Part shown: positions 14,001 through 27,041 of the stretch, piece by piece
Layout of the letters: every line of letters starts with the position of its first letter
How positions within the stretch are numbered: the first letter of the stretch is position 1
From: Diprion similis
Lineage: Eukaryota; Arthropoda; Insecta; Hymenoptera; Diprionidae
Reading direction: 5' to 3'
Assembly: GCF_021155765.1 (NCBI RefSeq)
Contig: NC_060110.1
Location: 21,474,001-21,538,000, forward strand
Length of the DNA stretch: 64,000 bases
Translations under genes and position numbers: made by a program
Notes under the pieces: model-generated
Seen by the model: the letters and a program-made list of their open reading frames with translations, nothing else
Database searches by the model: none
Told to the model about the DNA's origin: nothing

Positions 14001-17000
14001 ATGCATATTTTAGAATTCCCTGAGCAATTCCGTCTCGTTCCGTGGCCACAAGGTGGCATATCTCTGCAGCAAAAAAAAAATTCCTCACCTTTACCTGACA
14101 GAAAATTGAGTTTTGCTGTGCAGTGCAGAAAAATTTTCTACCAAGTTTCCTGAATTTCCCACTTTTCCCCAACCTCAACAAGCCGCCCATTGTACGAGAA
14201 TAAGTAGGTACTTGTAATATGATATTGAGAAGAATAAAGACCAGGTCTACAATCGTATGAAACCTGTGACCGCGAGGCAACGAGCCAGGGTATTAAACAG
14301 GGTGCAAAAAGGTGCAGAAATAGGCGGTGTGCAACCGCCTTCATTCCAAGTAATTACCGTCCCTTTCACAGACTTTCACGGTACGAGTGGTTTGAGAAGG
14401 ATAGAACGAGGGTGAGGGTGAGGTGAACGGATATAAAAGCGGAGAAAGACACAGAGGGAGGAAGAGTGAGTTGATTAAATGATTAAACACACCCTGGGGC
14501 GTCTTTGCATAAAACTCTCGTGATTATTATCTTCGAATTGCATTAACTTTCAGTTTTATTCGCTTTTAAAATTTCTCCCTGCAATATTAATTTCCATTTC
14601 TTCCACTCTTCGTTTTTCTCATCGCCAAGCTTCCAATAAGAGGGGGCTATCAAACGGGCGACTCAGAAAATATCAGTTAGTCGCAGGGTACATTTGCACG
14701 CGCCATTTACTAGGCTGCAGTTGGGTCATTATACCCTTAATGTAACGATCTTCACTCTCAAACGTGTAAGTACTTCTTTATGAAAAAATCCAAGCAGTCT
14801 CGTAACGTGTGGAAATGTAACGATCGTATTTAACCAGAGCGTTCATTACGAAACCGTCCGACCGGAATGGTTCAAACAGATCATTAAAAGTTACAGTGGC
14901 TTTTTGCCAGAATTAATTACGAGATCTTGATCCTTGAGATATACCTGCGTATTAGAAGAAATTATGAATTGGTGCACTTTATACACCATATCTGTCGATA
15001 ATATATCTATACGTTACATACAATGTGTGTTACAGCAGGGTAGCTAGATATTTGAGAAATGCAAAGCAAATGACGGGAAAGGAATCGCTTTCTTTGCCAT
15101 TCATCGTTAGACGCGCAAAACTTTATTCTTTCTCGTTATCCTAGGATTTTGGGTGAGATTTTATTTCAAATTATTCACTTCCCATCATCTTCGTCTATTC
15201 AACGCGATTTCTTTCGACGAAACGAAACTGATATAATTACATTCCAGTACGATACCTTCGAGTAATAAATCTGCCAAGATCTTCACCTTTCCTTTCCTTG
15301 CGCGTTATCAACGTTTCAAATGTTGTCATAATTTATTGCGTGCCATACGCTACGCTGTACAGATAAATTCTACCTGAATTATATGCGATAAATCATTGTG
15401 CTGATAAATGCGGGCAAGTATAATGCCTGTACCTCACGACTTCCGTTATACCGGTCCGACAATAATTATCACAAATCGAAGGAATCATATGAAAATAATT
15501 TCCACACTACTCATTGTCACCTACCCTCTTAACGGCTGTCTGCATTTATACATGCTACTGAATTTCTTTATCGTATAGACTGCAGCTAAGGCTTCAATGA
15601 GGATGCACTTGGATGGTTGAAAGGTTCAAGATATTTGACACGCGTTAATATGATGCTCCACGTGCCATATGGTTCACCTCACCCAACAGGAGTTACGCTT
15701 TGCGGACTCGTCACGTTCGCGTTCTGGCCAAAGTCAGGTGACTTCCGTTATCCGGTGCGTACGCAATAATATATATTCACTAAGTAAACGATATTGAAAC
15801 TTTTGTCAATTCAAACGATGCAGGTATCAGATTGGATGATCATCTACCCGAGAATTCGGGTACAAAATAACTTGAATATACAATTTAAGATCCATAGAGA
15901 TTAAGTATGATCAGCGTCACCACAATCACCATGTAATTCGATTATGAGTCGTACGTCCCATTCATTAATTCAATGTGAATTGTATTTCTGTAACGAACAT
16001 CTTAATAAACTATTCAGAGCCTCTGCTTGTAGAAATCAAAATTAAATTTTAATAGAACTTGATGCATGCACATTGTGTTCTCAGAGTTATCAAAAGCGTA
16101 AAATGGGCTAAGCAACTCTAGTTCAGATGTAAGACAATTACATCGCTTATTCGGCGTCTAATGATTATAAGTTGACCAACCGTACTCATCCGGATCTGAG
16201 CTCTAATATAAAATACTATAATAGAAATAAGCGAAGACGTGACGTGGTTGGATCTATGATATAGCAAAGATCAATAAATGTAACGATAATGGTCTCGGCA
16301 TGCTAGCAGTACGCACCAGCATGCCATGGCATCACGATGATATCGAACGTCTTATTAAAGTTATGAACCCACACGAGCCAGCACGAGCCACTCGAGCCCC
16401 CAGAGGCTTCTCTCCTGTACTTACGTAGCTACATGTACGTACATTCTCCGTCTAACAAGAGGAAGATCGACCTTCTCCGTAGCATTTAGCTAATGGACAG
16501 TCATCACTCGATTGCGAATCCCACCAAATATGGGTCCTTTGTCCGATCCCTTGGGATCGATGGCTCGCGTCCCGGCACTCCGTAGCCTCCTTATACATAT
16601 ATTATATAGGTGTGTATCCATACCTGTGTATTCACACACGTATACCTACTCGAGATGCGTTTACGGGTCGCGTGTGTTGTCGGCGGTAAGGCATGTCAAG
16701 TGGATGTCTTGAGGACGGGAACTGCAGCGTATCTCTGTGTAAACTTAAGCTGTGGGCCTCAGAGATTTCCTATTATATCCAGACGCACGTTCATGCATGC
16801 CAACAAGAAGACGAGGAGGACACGGCAGGTGTTGCATTCGGCCCGGCGGCTCAGGGCAGCTGCAATCACAGCACGACCATCTGCCATGCGGTTGTTCGCC
16901 CGTCGATGCCCGAAGCCCTGTTGATTGGGCCCAAAACACGTGCCCTGAGAGCGGATGCGTCGGCTTAAGCCCCGCGGTTGAATTTTGCTTCTTTGCCCAT

Positions 17001-18985
17001 TTTCGTTTCCTTTTATTTTCCTTCCTTCCTTTCTCGTCCTATTTTTGATTTGGCAATAGTTGACGACCGGTCCGCACGCGTGACAATGGATTGAAAATAT
17101 ATAGCGCCAGACCTGTTACAAACTCAGTAAATTCTTATTGAAAGATCTATCCACAGTACTAGATTACTGCATTATTTTTCTTTGTACGGATATTTGCGAT
17201 AGGTTAGAAACACGCAGCCAAACTTATACGAAACGGTGTACCCAATAATGAAGCTTCGAGTTTTGGAAGAAGGTATCATAACGAATAAATAATGCGTTAC
17301 GCGGTAGAATATTAGATAAGAATGGAATAAGGCTACGCTCAACCTGTGTACATATAGCACATGCGTTGAGAAACTGTTTGAAAACCGGTGCGATGTAGTA
17401 AAGTTTGTCACAAGGAAAACAGCTTCGAAATGTTATCCAGAAGTGGCTGCAGGGTACACCTATATCGTAAACGGCATCGCGACCGGGCGACGAAGTATAT
17501 CGAAGTTTGTTGACAGTTTTGCTTATAAAGTTACTTCTTGTGGTAAACGGTCCAATCAGTTGCACTCGATCTCGCTCAAGTACCGTGCTACTATATCTAT
17601 TGCAGTCTACACTTGGTTGGAAATTTCCTGAAGTCAAGAGATCAGCCGTCACTAGTTATTCGAAAGTTTAAACCACTTCTTTATATAAAAATGTGCTGAA
17701 ATTTTTCGGACTAAGCGCGGTGTGAAAATCGATGGGGAGAAAAAGTAATAATTCAGTTACCTGCCTACAAGCGGATTAAAAATAAAAAAGGAACGATCAA
17801 TGATAATCTTGGTTGTCGTTATTAAATATGTTCGCATAGAATAACATAGATCCAACTTTTTTTCCAATAAGAAAACGTTGGTCGCTGTTCCCTGTACAAT
17901 ATTATATATCGGATAATATGTAGAAATAGGGGCCTCCGTGTATATTCTAGTAGGCGGTGAAATAATGCTAGCCTTTTGTAATGCACTTAAAGTTATCTAT
18001 GTACCCGGACCCGTCTAATAAATAAAACGGAGCAAGGCTTGCACGCAACGACTTGGCGAAGGAACCAGAATCAAGTTATATGCATATAGCTACACGGCGG
18101 ACAGCAATAAAACGTAAGTGTCCGTAAACGACAGGAGCTTTCGAGTTAACCGCCGGCTGTATTTCTTCACAACGTGACTTCGTCATATGTTGTAGTAGAA
18201 GCCATGAAATTCGATCGAATGTATAGATGCTTTGACCACCACGATATCCCCGATTGAAACAGCTATCAGTAAACAAAAAGCAAATACCATTTTTCTGTCT
18301 GAGTCTTTTCAACTATCTCATAATCACTGGATTAGTTCTTCCATGTCTGCGGACTATATATACGCATGGCATTACACCCCTCACGACTGTGACAAAATAA
18401 TCTGACACAATCATTGATGTAGGTATGAGCAATATACGGGTAATGCGCCTGCTCATATGTATTCCGGTATACACAGTCGAATACGATAAGCCGCTTAGAG
18501 TCGATAATTTTACAGATCTATAGGAATGTATTGTACCTTGCTATGGTCAGTAAGCCGCCTGGAACATTACCGACATACTTATTCCCGATCGGTAAGTCTG
18601 TTTCACTAATCAGCCCATGATAAGTGAATTTGAGGGTACATGTCTATGGTACCCTAAGATGTTTTCGATGAAAATAGAAAAAGGACACTCATGAAAATAT
18701 GTACCGACGCAATGGCAAAATGCCGCGAGTCTGAACTACGCGTGTTGAATCAGTGATTCTCAGTTGCGTTTTATCCTAACAATTGAAAAATCTGGGATTG
18801 TTAATTGAAATTTCGAACGAATTGAGAAAATGAAGAAGCAAGAAGGAAATCGAAAAAAAGCGATAGCAGTTTTTCAAAGTACGCAAGTAACCTAATTCAT
18901 TGTCATTATTCCAAATTCGTGCACTCGGGCACACTGAACATGCCTTTTCACACGTTTAATACCGTATAGTCCATAGTGAAAATAG

Positions 18986-20078
18986 TGCGGTGTGTCCAGG
19001 GCCTTTCTTCTGAACAATAAACAATAATGTAAAAGATATAAATACTTGATTCATTTCTATGCATTAAATGTATTACGATTCTTGAATAATGAGAATGAAT
19101 CAGATTAGTTTCTTATATCTCGAACAACTTGTACTCATAGAGCTTATAGACAAACTCTACGAAATACGCTAAAAGATATCAAGAGTTACAGCAAAAAAAG
19201 ATTTTATTCGTTATTCCTCTGCTGTTGGTCCAGTAAAGTTCTTTTTGATGTCTTTCCAGCGTTCCTGAGGGTCCGATTACTGGATAAACAGTTCTGAAAA
19301 ACGATTACAGGACGAAAAGGATTCATGCTCTGAAAATCAGAGGAAGCCAACCTAACTCCTTTGGATTTTTGCCAAAAATTTTGATGACTTCAAGAATGCC
19401 GGAATTATTTCTCTAATACACTGTCGACGTAATTTTGCGAGAGGAACCAATTACGCACAGCCTCGGCTCGCTGCCAACAAAGGATTAAAGGGCACGGCCG
19501 AAAAACGTGAAATTTGTACCATGTTGTTGAAAAGATGGAAAAGCGAAATAATGAATTCATAGCTACGAATTTTCGTTTTAATTCGGTTTCAGTATATTTA
19601 TTACGCCTTAATCGTAGTACAAGTGTTCGGCTGCCAGTGTATAGTACATGAAACAGTTTTCACATAATATTAAAGCCAGTAAAAAAAAGGATAGAAAAAT
19701 GATTGAACAGTCCACACCAAAGCTAACTATTATATTTGTGCGAAGAAGTACGATATATATTACCTTAAGCAGTATAAGAAAAGTAGGATATGACATTGTA
19801 ATTAATGTAGTGTAAGTACATGTTAAGTTCCTCCCTGCGGACAGGTGCAATGAACCTCCGCAGGACACGATATGTATAATATCGTATCGTATCGTATCGT
19901 ATGTATGTATACGATACGTATAATATATATAATATCGTATTATTTGATGTAACCTGAATCAAAATAAATGAATGAACAAATTCCTGTGCGTTTTTTTCAT
20001 ATTTCCTCACCTGTAAGTCCTGCGATCTGTTTCATGTCTTTTTTGCGTTGCTCAGGGTCCAATTCGTCTGAAAACCCC
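18986..20078. repeat. left flanking repeat block, about 1 kb, plus start of a second copy
   Basis: This block aligns by eye, in the same order and orientation, with 24542-25635. Shared landmarks are the opening GCGGTGT followed by AGGGCC, the phrase acttgattcatttt (near 19050 and 24597), actcatagagctt (19133 and 24713), gacgtaattttgcgagaggaacc (19429, with a variant near 25015), and gacaggtgcaatg followed by a pyrimidine stretch and gatatgtataat (near 19841 and 25524). It ends in an AATAAATGAATGAAC-type tail near 19965. The last 70 bases (about 20010-20078) resemble an internal part of the same block near 19225, as if a second, truncated copy begins before the satellite. No ORF is conserved between the copies. 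The A-rich ataaat tail would suit a LINE-like 3' end, but I see no reverse-transcriptase coding sequence, so the family is unassigned. Confidence 0.75.
19876..19940. repeat. (ATCGT)n and related low-complexity tract
   Basis: Four perfect ATCGT units at 19881-19900, followed by degenerate atgtat and acgata units. The homologous site in the right block (near 25560) has no such expansion, so it arose after the two blocks diverged. Confidence 0.85.
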
Positions 20079-23000
20079 GCTCGAAAACGGGGACTGGATG
20101 AATGATTGCTTGTGATATCAATGCTGTGTGTTTAAAGGCATGCCTGCTTGCTAGAGAGGGCTTGTGATCGCTTGCTTACATGCTACGTCCACTTAGAATA
20201 AGGCGAATCGGAGAAATTTTAGCGTAAAATTACTCCTGGTATCAGGAGAACATCTCAGCCGAGGAGGTCGCTCGAAAACAGGGACTGACTGATTGATTGC
20301 ATGTGATGTCGATGCTGTGTGTATAAAGGCATGTCTGCTTGCTAGAGAGGGCTTGTGATCGCTTGCTTACATGCTACGTCCACTTAGAATAAGGCGAATC
20401 GGAGAAATTTTAGCGTAAAATTACTCCTGGTATCAGGAGAACATCTCAGCCGAGGAGGTCGCTCGAAAACAGGGACTGACTGATTGATTGCATGTGATGT
20501 CGATGCTGTGTGTTTGAAGGCACGCCTGCTTGCTAGAGAGGGCTTGTGATCGCTTGCTTACATGCTACGTCCACTTAGAATAAGGCGAATCGGAGAAATT
20601 TTAGCGTAAAATTACTCCTGGTATCAGGAGAACATCTCAGCCGAGGAGGTCGCTCGAAAACAGGGACTGACTGATTGATTGCATGTGATGTCGATGCTGT
20701 GTGTATAAAGGCATGTCTGCTTGCTAGAGAGGGCTTGTGATCGCTTGCTTACATGCTACGTCCACTTAGAATAAGGCGAATCGGAGAAATTTTAGCGTAA
20801 AATTACTCCTGGTATCAGGAGAACATCTCAGCCGAGGAGGTCGCTCGAAAACAGGGACTGACTGATTGATTGCATGTGATGTCGATGCTGTGTGTTTAAA
20901 GGCACGCCTGCTTGCTAGAGAGGGCTTGTGATCGCTTGCTTACATGCTACGTCCACTTAGAATAAGGCGAATCGGAGAAATTTTAGCGTAAAATTACTCC
21001 TGGTATCAGGAGAACATCTCAGCCGAGGAGGTCGCTCGAAAACAGGGACTGACTGATTGATTGCATGTGATGTCGATGCTGTGTGTTTAAAGGCATGCCT
21101 GCTTGCTAGAGAGGGCTTGTGATCGCTTGCTTACATGCTACGTCCACTTAGAATAAGGCGAATCGGAGAAATTTTAGCGTAAAATTACTCCTGGTATCAG
21201 GAGAACATCTCAGCCGAGGAGGTCGCTCGAAAACAGGGACTGACTGATTGATTGCATGTGATGTCGATGCTGTGTGTTTAAAGGCGTGCCTGCTTGCTAG
21301 AGAGGGCTTGTGATCGCTTGCTTACATGCTACGTCCACTTAGAATAAGGCGAATCGGAGAAATTTCAGCGTAAAATTACTCCTGGTATCAGGAGAACATC
21401 TCAGCCGAGGAGGTCGCTCGAAAACAGGGACTGACTGATTGATTGCATGTGATGTCGATGCTGTGTGTATAAAGGCATGTCTGCTTGCTAGAGAGGGCTT
21501 GTGATCGCTTGCTTACATGCTACGTCCACTTAGAATAAGGCGAATCAGAGAAATTTTAGCGTAAAATTACTCCTGGTATCAGGAGAACATCTCAGCCGAG
21601 GAGGTCGCTCGAAAACAGGGACTGACTGATTGATTGCATGTGATGTCGATGCTGTGTGTTTAAAGATATGCCTGCTTGCTAGAGAGGGCTTGTGATCGCT
21701 TGCTTACATGCTACGTCCACTTAAAATAAGGCGAATCGGAAAAATTTCAGCGTAAAATTACTCCTGGTATCAGGAGAACATCTCAGCCGAGGAGGTCGCT
21801 CGAAAACAGGGACTGACTGATTGATTGCATGTGATGTCGATGCTGTGTGTTTAAAGGCATGCCTGCTTGCTAGAGAGGGCTTGTGATCGCTTGCTTACAT
21901 GCTACGTCCACTTAGAATAAGGCGAATCGGAGAAATTTTAGCGTAAAATTACTCCTGGTATCAGGAGAACATCTCAGCCGAGGAGGTCGCTCGAAAACAG
22001 GGACTGACTGATTGATTGCATGTGATGTCGATGCTGTGTGTTTAAAGGCATGCCTGCTTGCTAGAGAGGGCTTGTGATCGCTTGCTTACATGCTACGTCC
22101 ACTTAAAATAAGGCGAATCGGAGAAATTTCAGCGTAAAATTACTCCTGGTATCAGGAGAACATCTCAGCCGAGGAGGTCGCTCGAAAACAGGGACTGACT
22201 GATTGATTGCATGTGATGTCGATGCTGTGTGTTTAAAGGCATGCCTGCTTGCTAGAGAGGGCTTGTGATCGCTTGCTTACATGCTACGTCTACTTAGAAT
22301 AAGGCGAATCGGAGAAATTTTAGCGTAAAATTACTCCTGGTATCAGGAGAACATCTCAGCCGAGGAGGTCGCTCGAAAACAGGGACTGACTGATTGATTG
22401 CATGTGATGTCGATGCTGTGTGTTTAAAGGCATGCCTGCTTGCTAGAGAGGGCTTGTGATCGCTTGCTTACATGCTACGTCTACTTAGAATAAGGCGAAT
22501 CGGAGAAATTTTAGCGTAAAATTACTCCTGGTATCAGGAGAACATCTCAGCCGAGGAGGTCGCTCGAAAACAGGGACTGACTGATTGATTGCATGTGATG
22601 TCGATGCTGTGTGTTTAAAGGCATGCCTGCTTGCTAGAGAGGGCTTGTGATCGCTTGCTTACATGCTACGTCCACTTAGAATAAGGCGAATCGGAGAAAT
22701 TTCAGCGTAAAATTACTCCTGGTATCAGGAGAACATCTCAGCCGAGGAGGTCGCTCGAAAACAGGGACTGACTGATTGATTGCATGTGATGTCGATGCTG
22801 TGTGTTTAAAGGCATGCCTGCTTGCTAGAGAGGGCTTGTGATCGCTTGCTTACATGCTACGTCCACTTAGAATAAGGCGAATCGGAGAAATTTTAGCGTA
22901 AAATTACTCCTGGTATCAGGAGAACATCTCAGCCGAGGAGGTCGCTCGAAAACAGGGACTGACTGATTGATTGCATGTGATGTCGATGCTGTGTGTTTAA

Positions 23001-24546
23001 AGGCATGCCTGCTTGCTAGAGAGGGCTTGTGATCGCTTGCTTACATGCTACGTCCACTTAAAATAAGGCGAATCGGAGAAATTTCAGCGTAAAATTACTC
23101 CTGGTATCAGGAGAACATCTCAGCCGAGGAGGTCGCTCGAAAACAGGGACTGACTGATTGATTGCATGTGATGTCGATGCTGTGTGTTTAAAGGCATGCC
23201 TGCTTGCTAGAGAGGGCTTGTGATCGCTTGCTTACATGCTACGTCTACTTAGAATAAGGCGAATCGGAGAAATTTTAGCGTAAAATTACTCCTGGTATCA
23301 GGAGAACATCTCAGCCGAGGAGGTCGCTCGAAAACAGGGACTGACTGATTGATTGCATGTGATGTCGATGCTGTGTGTTTAAAGGCATGCCTGCTTGCTA
23401 GAGAGGGCTTGTGATCGCTTGCTTACATGCTACGTCCACTTAGAATAAGGCGAATCGGAGAAATTTCAGCGTAAAATTACTCCTGGTATCAGGAGAACAT
23501 CTCAGCCGAGGAGGTCGCTCGAAAACAGGGACTGACTGATTGATTGCATGTGATGTCGATGCTGTGTGTTTAAAGGCATGCCTGCTTGCTAGAGAGGGCT
23601 TGTGATCGCTTGCTTACATGCTACGTCCACTTAGAATAAGGCGAATCGGAGAAATTTTAGCGTTAAATTACTCCTGGTATCAGGAGAACATCTCAGCCGA
23701 GGAGGTCGCTCGAAAACAGGGACTGACTGATTGATTGCATGTGATGTCGATGCTGTGTGTATAAAGGCATGTCTGCTTGCTAGAGAGGGCTTGTGATCGC
23801 TTGCTTACATGCTACGTCCACTTAGAATAAGGCGAATCAGAGAAATTTTAGCGTAAAATTACTCCTGGTATCAGGAGAACATCTAAGCCGAGGAGGTCGC
23901 TCGAAAACAGGGACTGACTGATTGATTGCATGTGATGTCGATGCTGTGTGTTTAAAGACATGCCTGCTTGCTAGAGAGGGCTTGTGATCGCTTGCTTACA
24001 TGCTACGTCCACTTAAAATAAGGCGAATCGGAAAAATTTCAGCGTAAAATTACTCCTGGTATCAGGAGAACATCTCAGCCGAGGAGGTCGCTCGAAAACA
24101 GGGACTGACTGATTGATTGCATGTGATGTTGATGCTGTGTGTTTAAAGGCATGCCTGCTTGCTAGAGAGGGCTTGTGATCGCTTGCTTACATGCTACGTC
24201 CACTTAGAATAAGGCGAATCGGAGAAATTTTAGCGTAAAATTACTCCTGGTATCAGGAGAACATCTCAGCCGAGGAGGTCGCTCGAAAACAGGGACTGAC
24301 TGATTGATTGCATGTGATGTCGATGCTGTGTGTTTAAAGGCATGCCTGCTTGCTAGAGAGGGCTTGTGATCGCTTGCTTACATGCTACGTCCACTTAGAA
24401 TAAGGCGAACCGGAGAAATTTCAGCGGAAAACTGCTCCTGGTATCAGGAGAACATTTGAGCCGAGGAGGTCGCTCGAAAACGGAGACTGAATGACGGATT
24501 GCTCGTGATGTTGATGCTGCATGTTTGAATACATGCCTGCTTGCGG
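20079..24546. repeat. 191-bp satellite array, 23 full monomers plus a partial
   Basis: The word GGGACTG recurs at exactly 20090 + 191k, for example at 20281, 20472, 20663 and 20854, through to the degenerate last copy at 24483. This gives 23 complete head-to-tail units and about one third of a further one. Internal units differ at only a few sites. The first (20090) and the last two (24292, 24483) are more diverged, as expected at array edges. Each unit carries a perfect 6-bp hairpin CTCCTG-GTAT-CAGGAG (first at 20233-20248) and, in most copies, the palindrome GGCATGCC. Diagnostic variants (tataaaggcatgtc; gaatcagag; ttaaaat with aaaaatttcag) recur 12 monomers (2292 bp) apart, showing segmental amplification. 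No ORF runs through the unit. Function is unknown. Confidence 0.97.
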
Positions 24547-25890
24547 TGTATTCAGGGCCTCTCTTCGGAACAATAAATACTCAGAAAGATATCAATACTT
24601 GATTCATTTTTTATGCATTACGTGTATTACGATTTTCGAATTATGAGAATGAATTTATCTCTCTTCTTACATCATTCAATAAATAAATTCAATAAATAAA
24701 TCTTGAATAGCTACTCATAGAGCTTCTAGACAAGTTCTATGGAACACGCTGCGCGCAATGAATTAAGAATTACAGCCGAAAAACATAAAATTTGATTCGT
24801 TAAACGTCTGCAGTTAGACCTACGCTCTTTTCTATGTCTTCTTCGCATCCCTGAGAGTCTGAGTAGTAGAAAAAGTCCTGCAAAACGATTCTGAGACGAA
24901 AAGTTTCCAAGCTCTAAAAATCGCTTAATAGCAAGGCTAACCCCTTTGAAATTTTTCAGTCGAGTTTCGGTGGATTTTGGAAAACGCTGAAATCGAATAA
25001 TTCCTAACAAATATCGATGTAATTTTGCGATAGGAATCCATTGCGCAGAGTCTAGACAGGCTTTTAGAAACAAATCAAAACTCATGACTGAAAAACATCT
25101 AATTTGCATCGGGTTTTCGAAGAGGTCGAAGAGAAAAATCACAAACTTTACAAAGTTCCAGTTCCAGTTTATTCAATAATTAGTTCCAGTACAAATGTTC
25201 AGGTGTCAGTATATTCTACTTTACCAAGTTTCCGAATAGTATGATTCTAATATCTTATACTTGTACACTATACTAATAATGAAATAGTATACCAATAATC
25301 ACTACAATAATATACTTACTGATATGATTAGTATAATATTTTTTTACTACTGGGGTTCACAAAAAAAAAAAATGCAATACAATGAACAAACGGTACATGA
25401 GGAGTCTTACTACTATATAATTAAAAAATACTGCGATATACATTGCATTAAGCAGAACATTAGCAATATGTGGAATAGTTATTATTGTAGTTTCTAAGCG
25501 CAGATTAAGTTCCAGCCTGTGTACAGGTGCAATGTACTTCTGCAGGGTACGAGATGTATAATATTCTATTGTTGTTATTTTACTTAACCTGGAATCAAAT
25601 AAATAATGCGTAAATAAATTTTTCCGTACTTTCTTTATATCTTCTCAGGTATTGGTCCTACGGTACTCACAATACCTTTTTTGTAATAATTGACTTCCAA
25701 TTAGTCTAAAAAGTTTCGTTTGAATTAATTCTAAGACGAAAACTTTGCCGCTCGAAAAAAAAGTAGGTAAACTCTTTGGTTTTTCCGTAAATTTTTGGCG
25801 GTTTCAGAAAAATGTTGAAATCGATCTATTCTCACGTCATATCGACGTAATCTAGCGAGAGGAATCAATTGCGCGCCGTCCGATTACGGT
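24542..25890. repeat. right flanking repeat block plus a partial further copy
   Basis: This is the second copy of the block described at 18986. Homology starts at TGCGGTGTATTCAGGGCC, right where the last satellite monomer breaks off, and runs to about 25635 with an ATAAATAA-rich tail near 25600. From about 25636 to 25890 a third, partial copy follows: its motifs near 25735 (ctaagacgaaaa) and near 25850-25870 (cgacgtaat, then gagaggaatcaattgcgc) match 24890-24900 and 25013-25035 of the second copy. The minus-strand open frame at 24726-25142 lies wholly inside this repeat and I do not call it a gene. Confidence 0.75.
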
Positions 25891-26685
25891 GTCAGCGGAT
25901 TCATCTCGCTTCTTCATTTTCTTCATTTTTTCACACATCCAATTAACAATGCAAGATTTTTTAATACTTCGAATAAAAATTTACTTGAGATTCATTGACC
26001 TAATCAAACCACGTGGAATCCGACACACGAAATTTTGCCGTTGCGTTGTTCCCCATTTTCATCCTCTTTGCTCCAACCGTAGCACTTCAATCATTATTTC
26101 TTTCTTGACATTTAAATTCAACCCAAAGATCATGATCCATAAAACATTAATACATCCATCGGAAATCTTATTTTCCTAAATTAAAAGTCTACATTAAATT
26201 ATAATTATTTAATGAGATTGAATTATTAATGTAAAGATCGTAAGATACACTTCTCAAACATCAACTGGAGACTTAATATTACAAGTGTGGATCTTCTTAG
26301 TGACATAAATTGATATGATTAATGTCAGCAGTTAAAAAGTTTTTTTACCAATTCTTCATAAATTAAAAAAAGTGTATAAAATTTAAAAATCAACTGACGA
26401 TGAGCGTGATTTTACACATAACGTAGAACGCTCATCATTCACCAGAGCCTTTCTTTTATTATTTCAACCTAAACAAACTTTTTAAAGGTGCCATGATGGA
26501 AAATCGCAAATCGTTTTCTTCTGAAACAGCTTAATGGTACATACAATCTACCTGGGTAAGCTTTGGTAAAAATTCGATGCCAGTGAAAATCGGGCAGGAA
26601 GGGACCAATGCCCTAGAGTACGTACTTATGCTGCATTGGTGTACTTATTGGAAACGATATATTTGCACATACATTTCAAGTATTG
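25891..26685. other. AT-rich spacer, no gene seen
   Basis: Lies between the repeat domain and the presumed 3' end of U2af38. The 96-codon frame at 25889-26179 is phenylalanine- and isoleucine-rich, as random AT-rich DNA tends to be, and shows no domain. Confidence 0.5.
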
Positions 26686-26691
26686 TTTATT
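26686..26691 (-). terminator. candidate poly(A) signal of U2af38
   Basis: TTTATT on the plus strand reads AATAAA on the minus strand, about 350 bases past the U2af38 stop codon. A second AATAAA at 26798-26803 is an equally possible, more proximal signal. Confidence 0.4.
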
Positions 26692-27041
26692 CTCTCACAG
26701 GCTGTTGATTTACAATAACTGACTAAGGATCAGTTCACAATATGACATTCAAATTAATACTAGTTACAATACATATTGATATTTTACGACTAAAAGATTT
26801 ATTCTACACGTGAACGTTGTTGAAATGCAGTTATTAACTTGATAAACTTATTGGTACCACGACGCCGTGATAAATTCTGTAACTGAAACTATGTTTTTCT
26901 GCTGCAAGAACTGATAAGGTTCATTTCCTTTCTTCAGTTTTCGAAACTTGCTGCACAGATCTTAAAGATGCTTCTAACAACTTTGATACATCGAAAATTA
27001 AAAGGTAGTGAAATTTCAGTTGGATTTAGAAAAGAGTTACA

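Larger units (their letters stand above)
6522..18985. other. intergenic, no gene supported
   Basis: About 12.5 kb. The stretches near 6840-7260 and 16500-16970 are richer in GC and CpG and give several overlapping open frames on both strands, none with recognisable protein character. They could be regulatory. Microsatellites lie at 8167-8194 and 11050-11076, and a small perfect hairpin at 8790-8818. I recognised no tRNA, no snRNA and no transposase or reverse-transcriptase motif. Confidence 0.5.

Noticed and set aside
20079..24546. CRISPR-like regular repeat array
   Set aside because: Repeat and spacer are not distinguishable: the whole 191-bp unit is repeated head to tail in a eukaryotic setting, so it is a satellite.
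24726..25142. 138-codon minus-strand frame in the right repeat block
   Set aside because: Lies wholly within a diverged repeat, is not conserved in the left copy and has no transposon protein motif.
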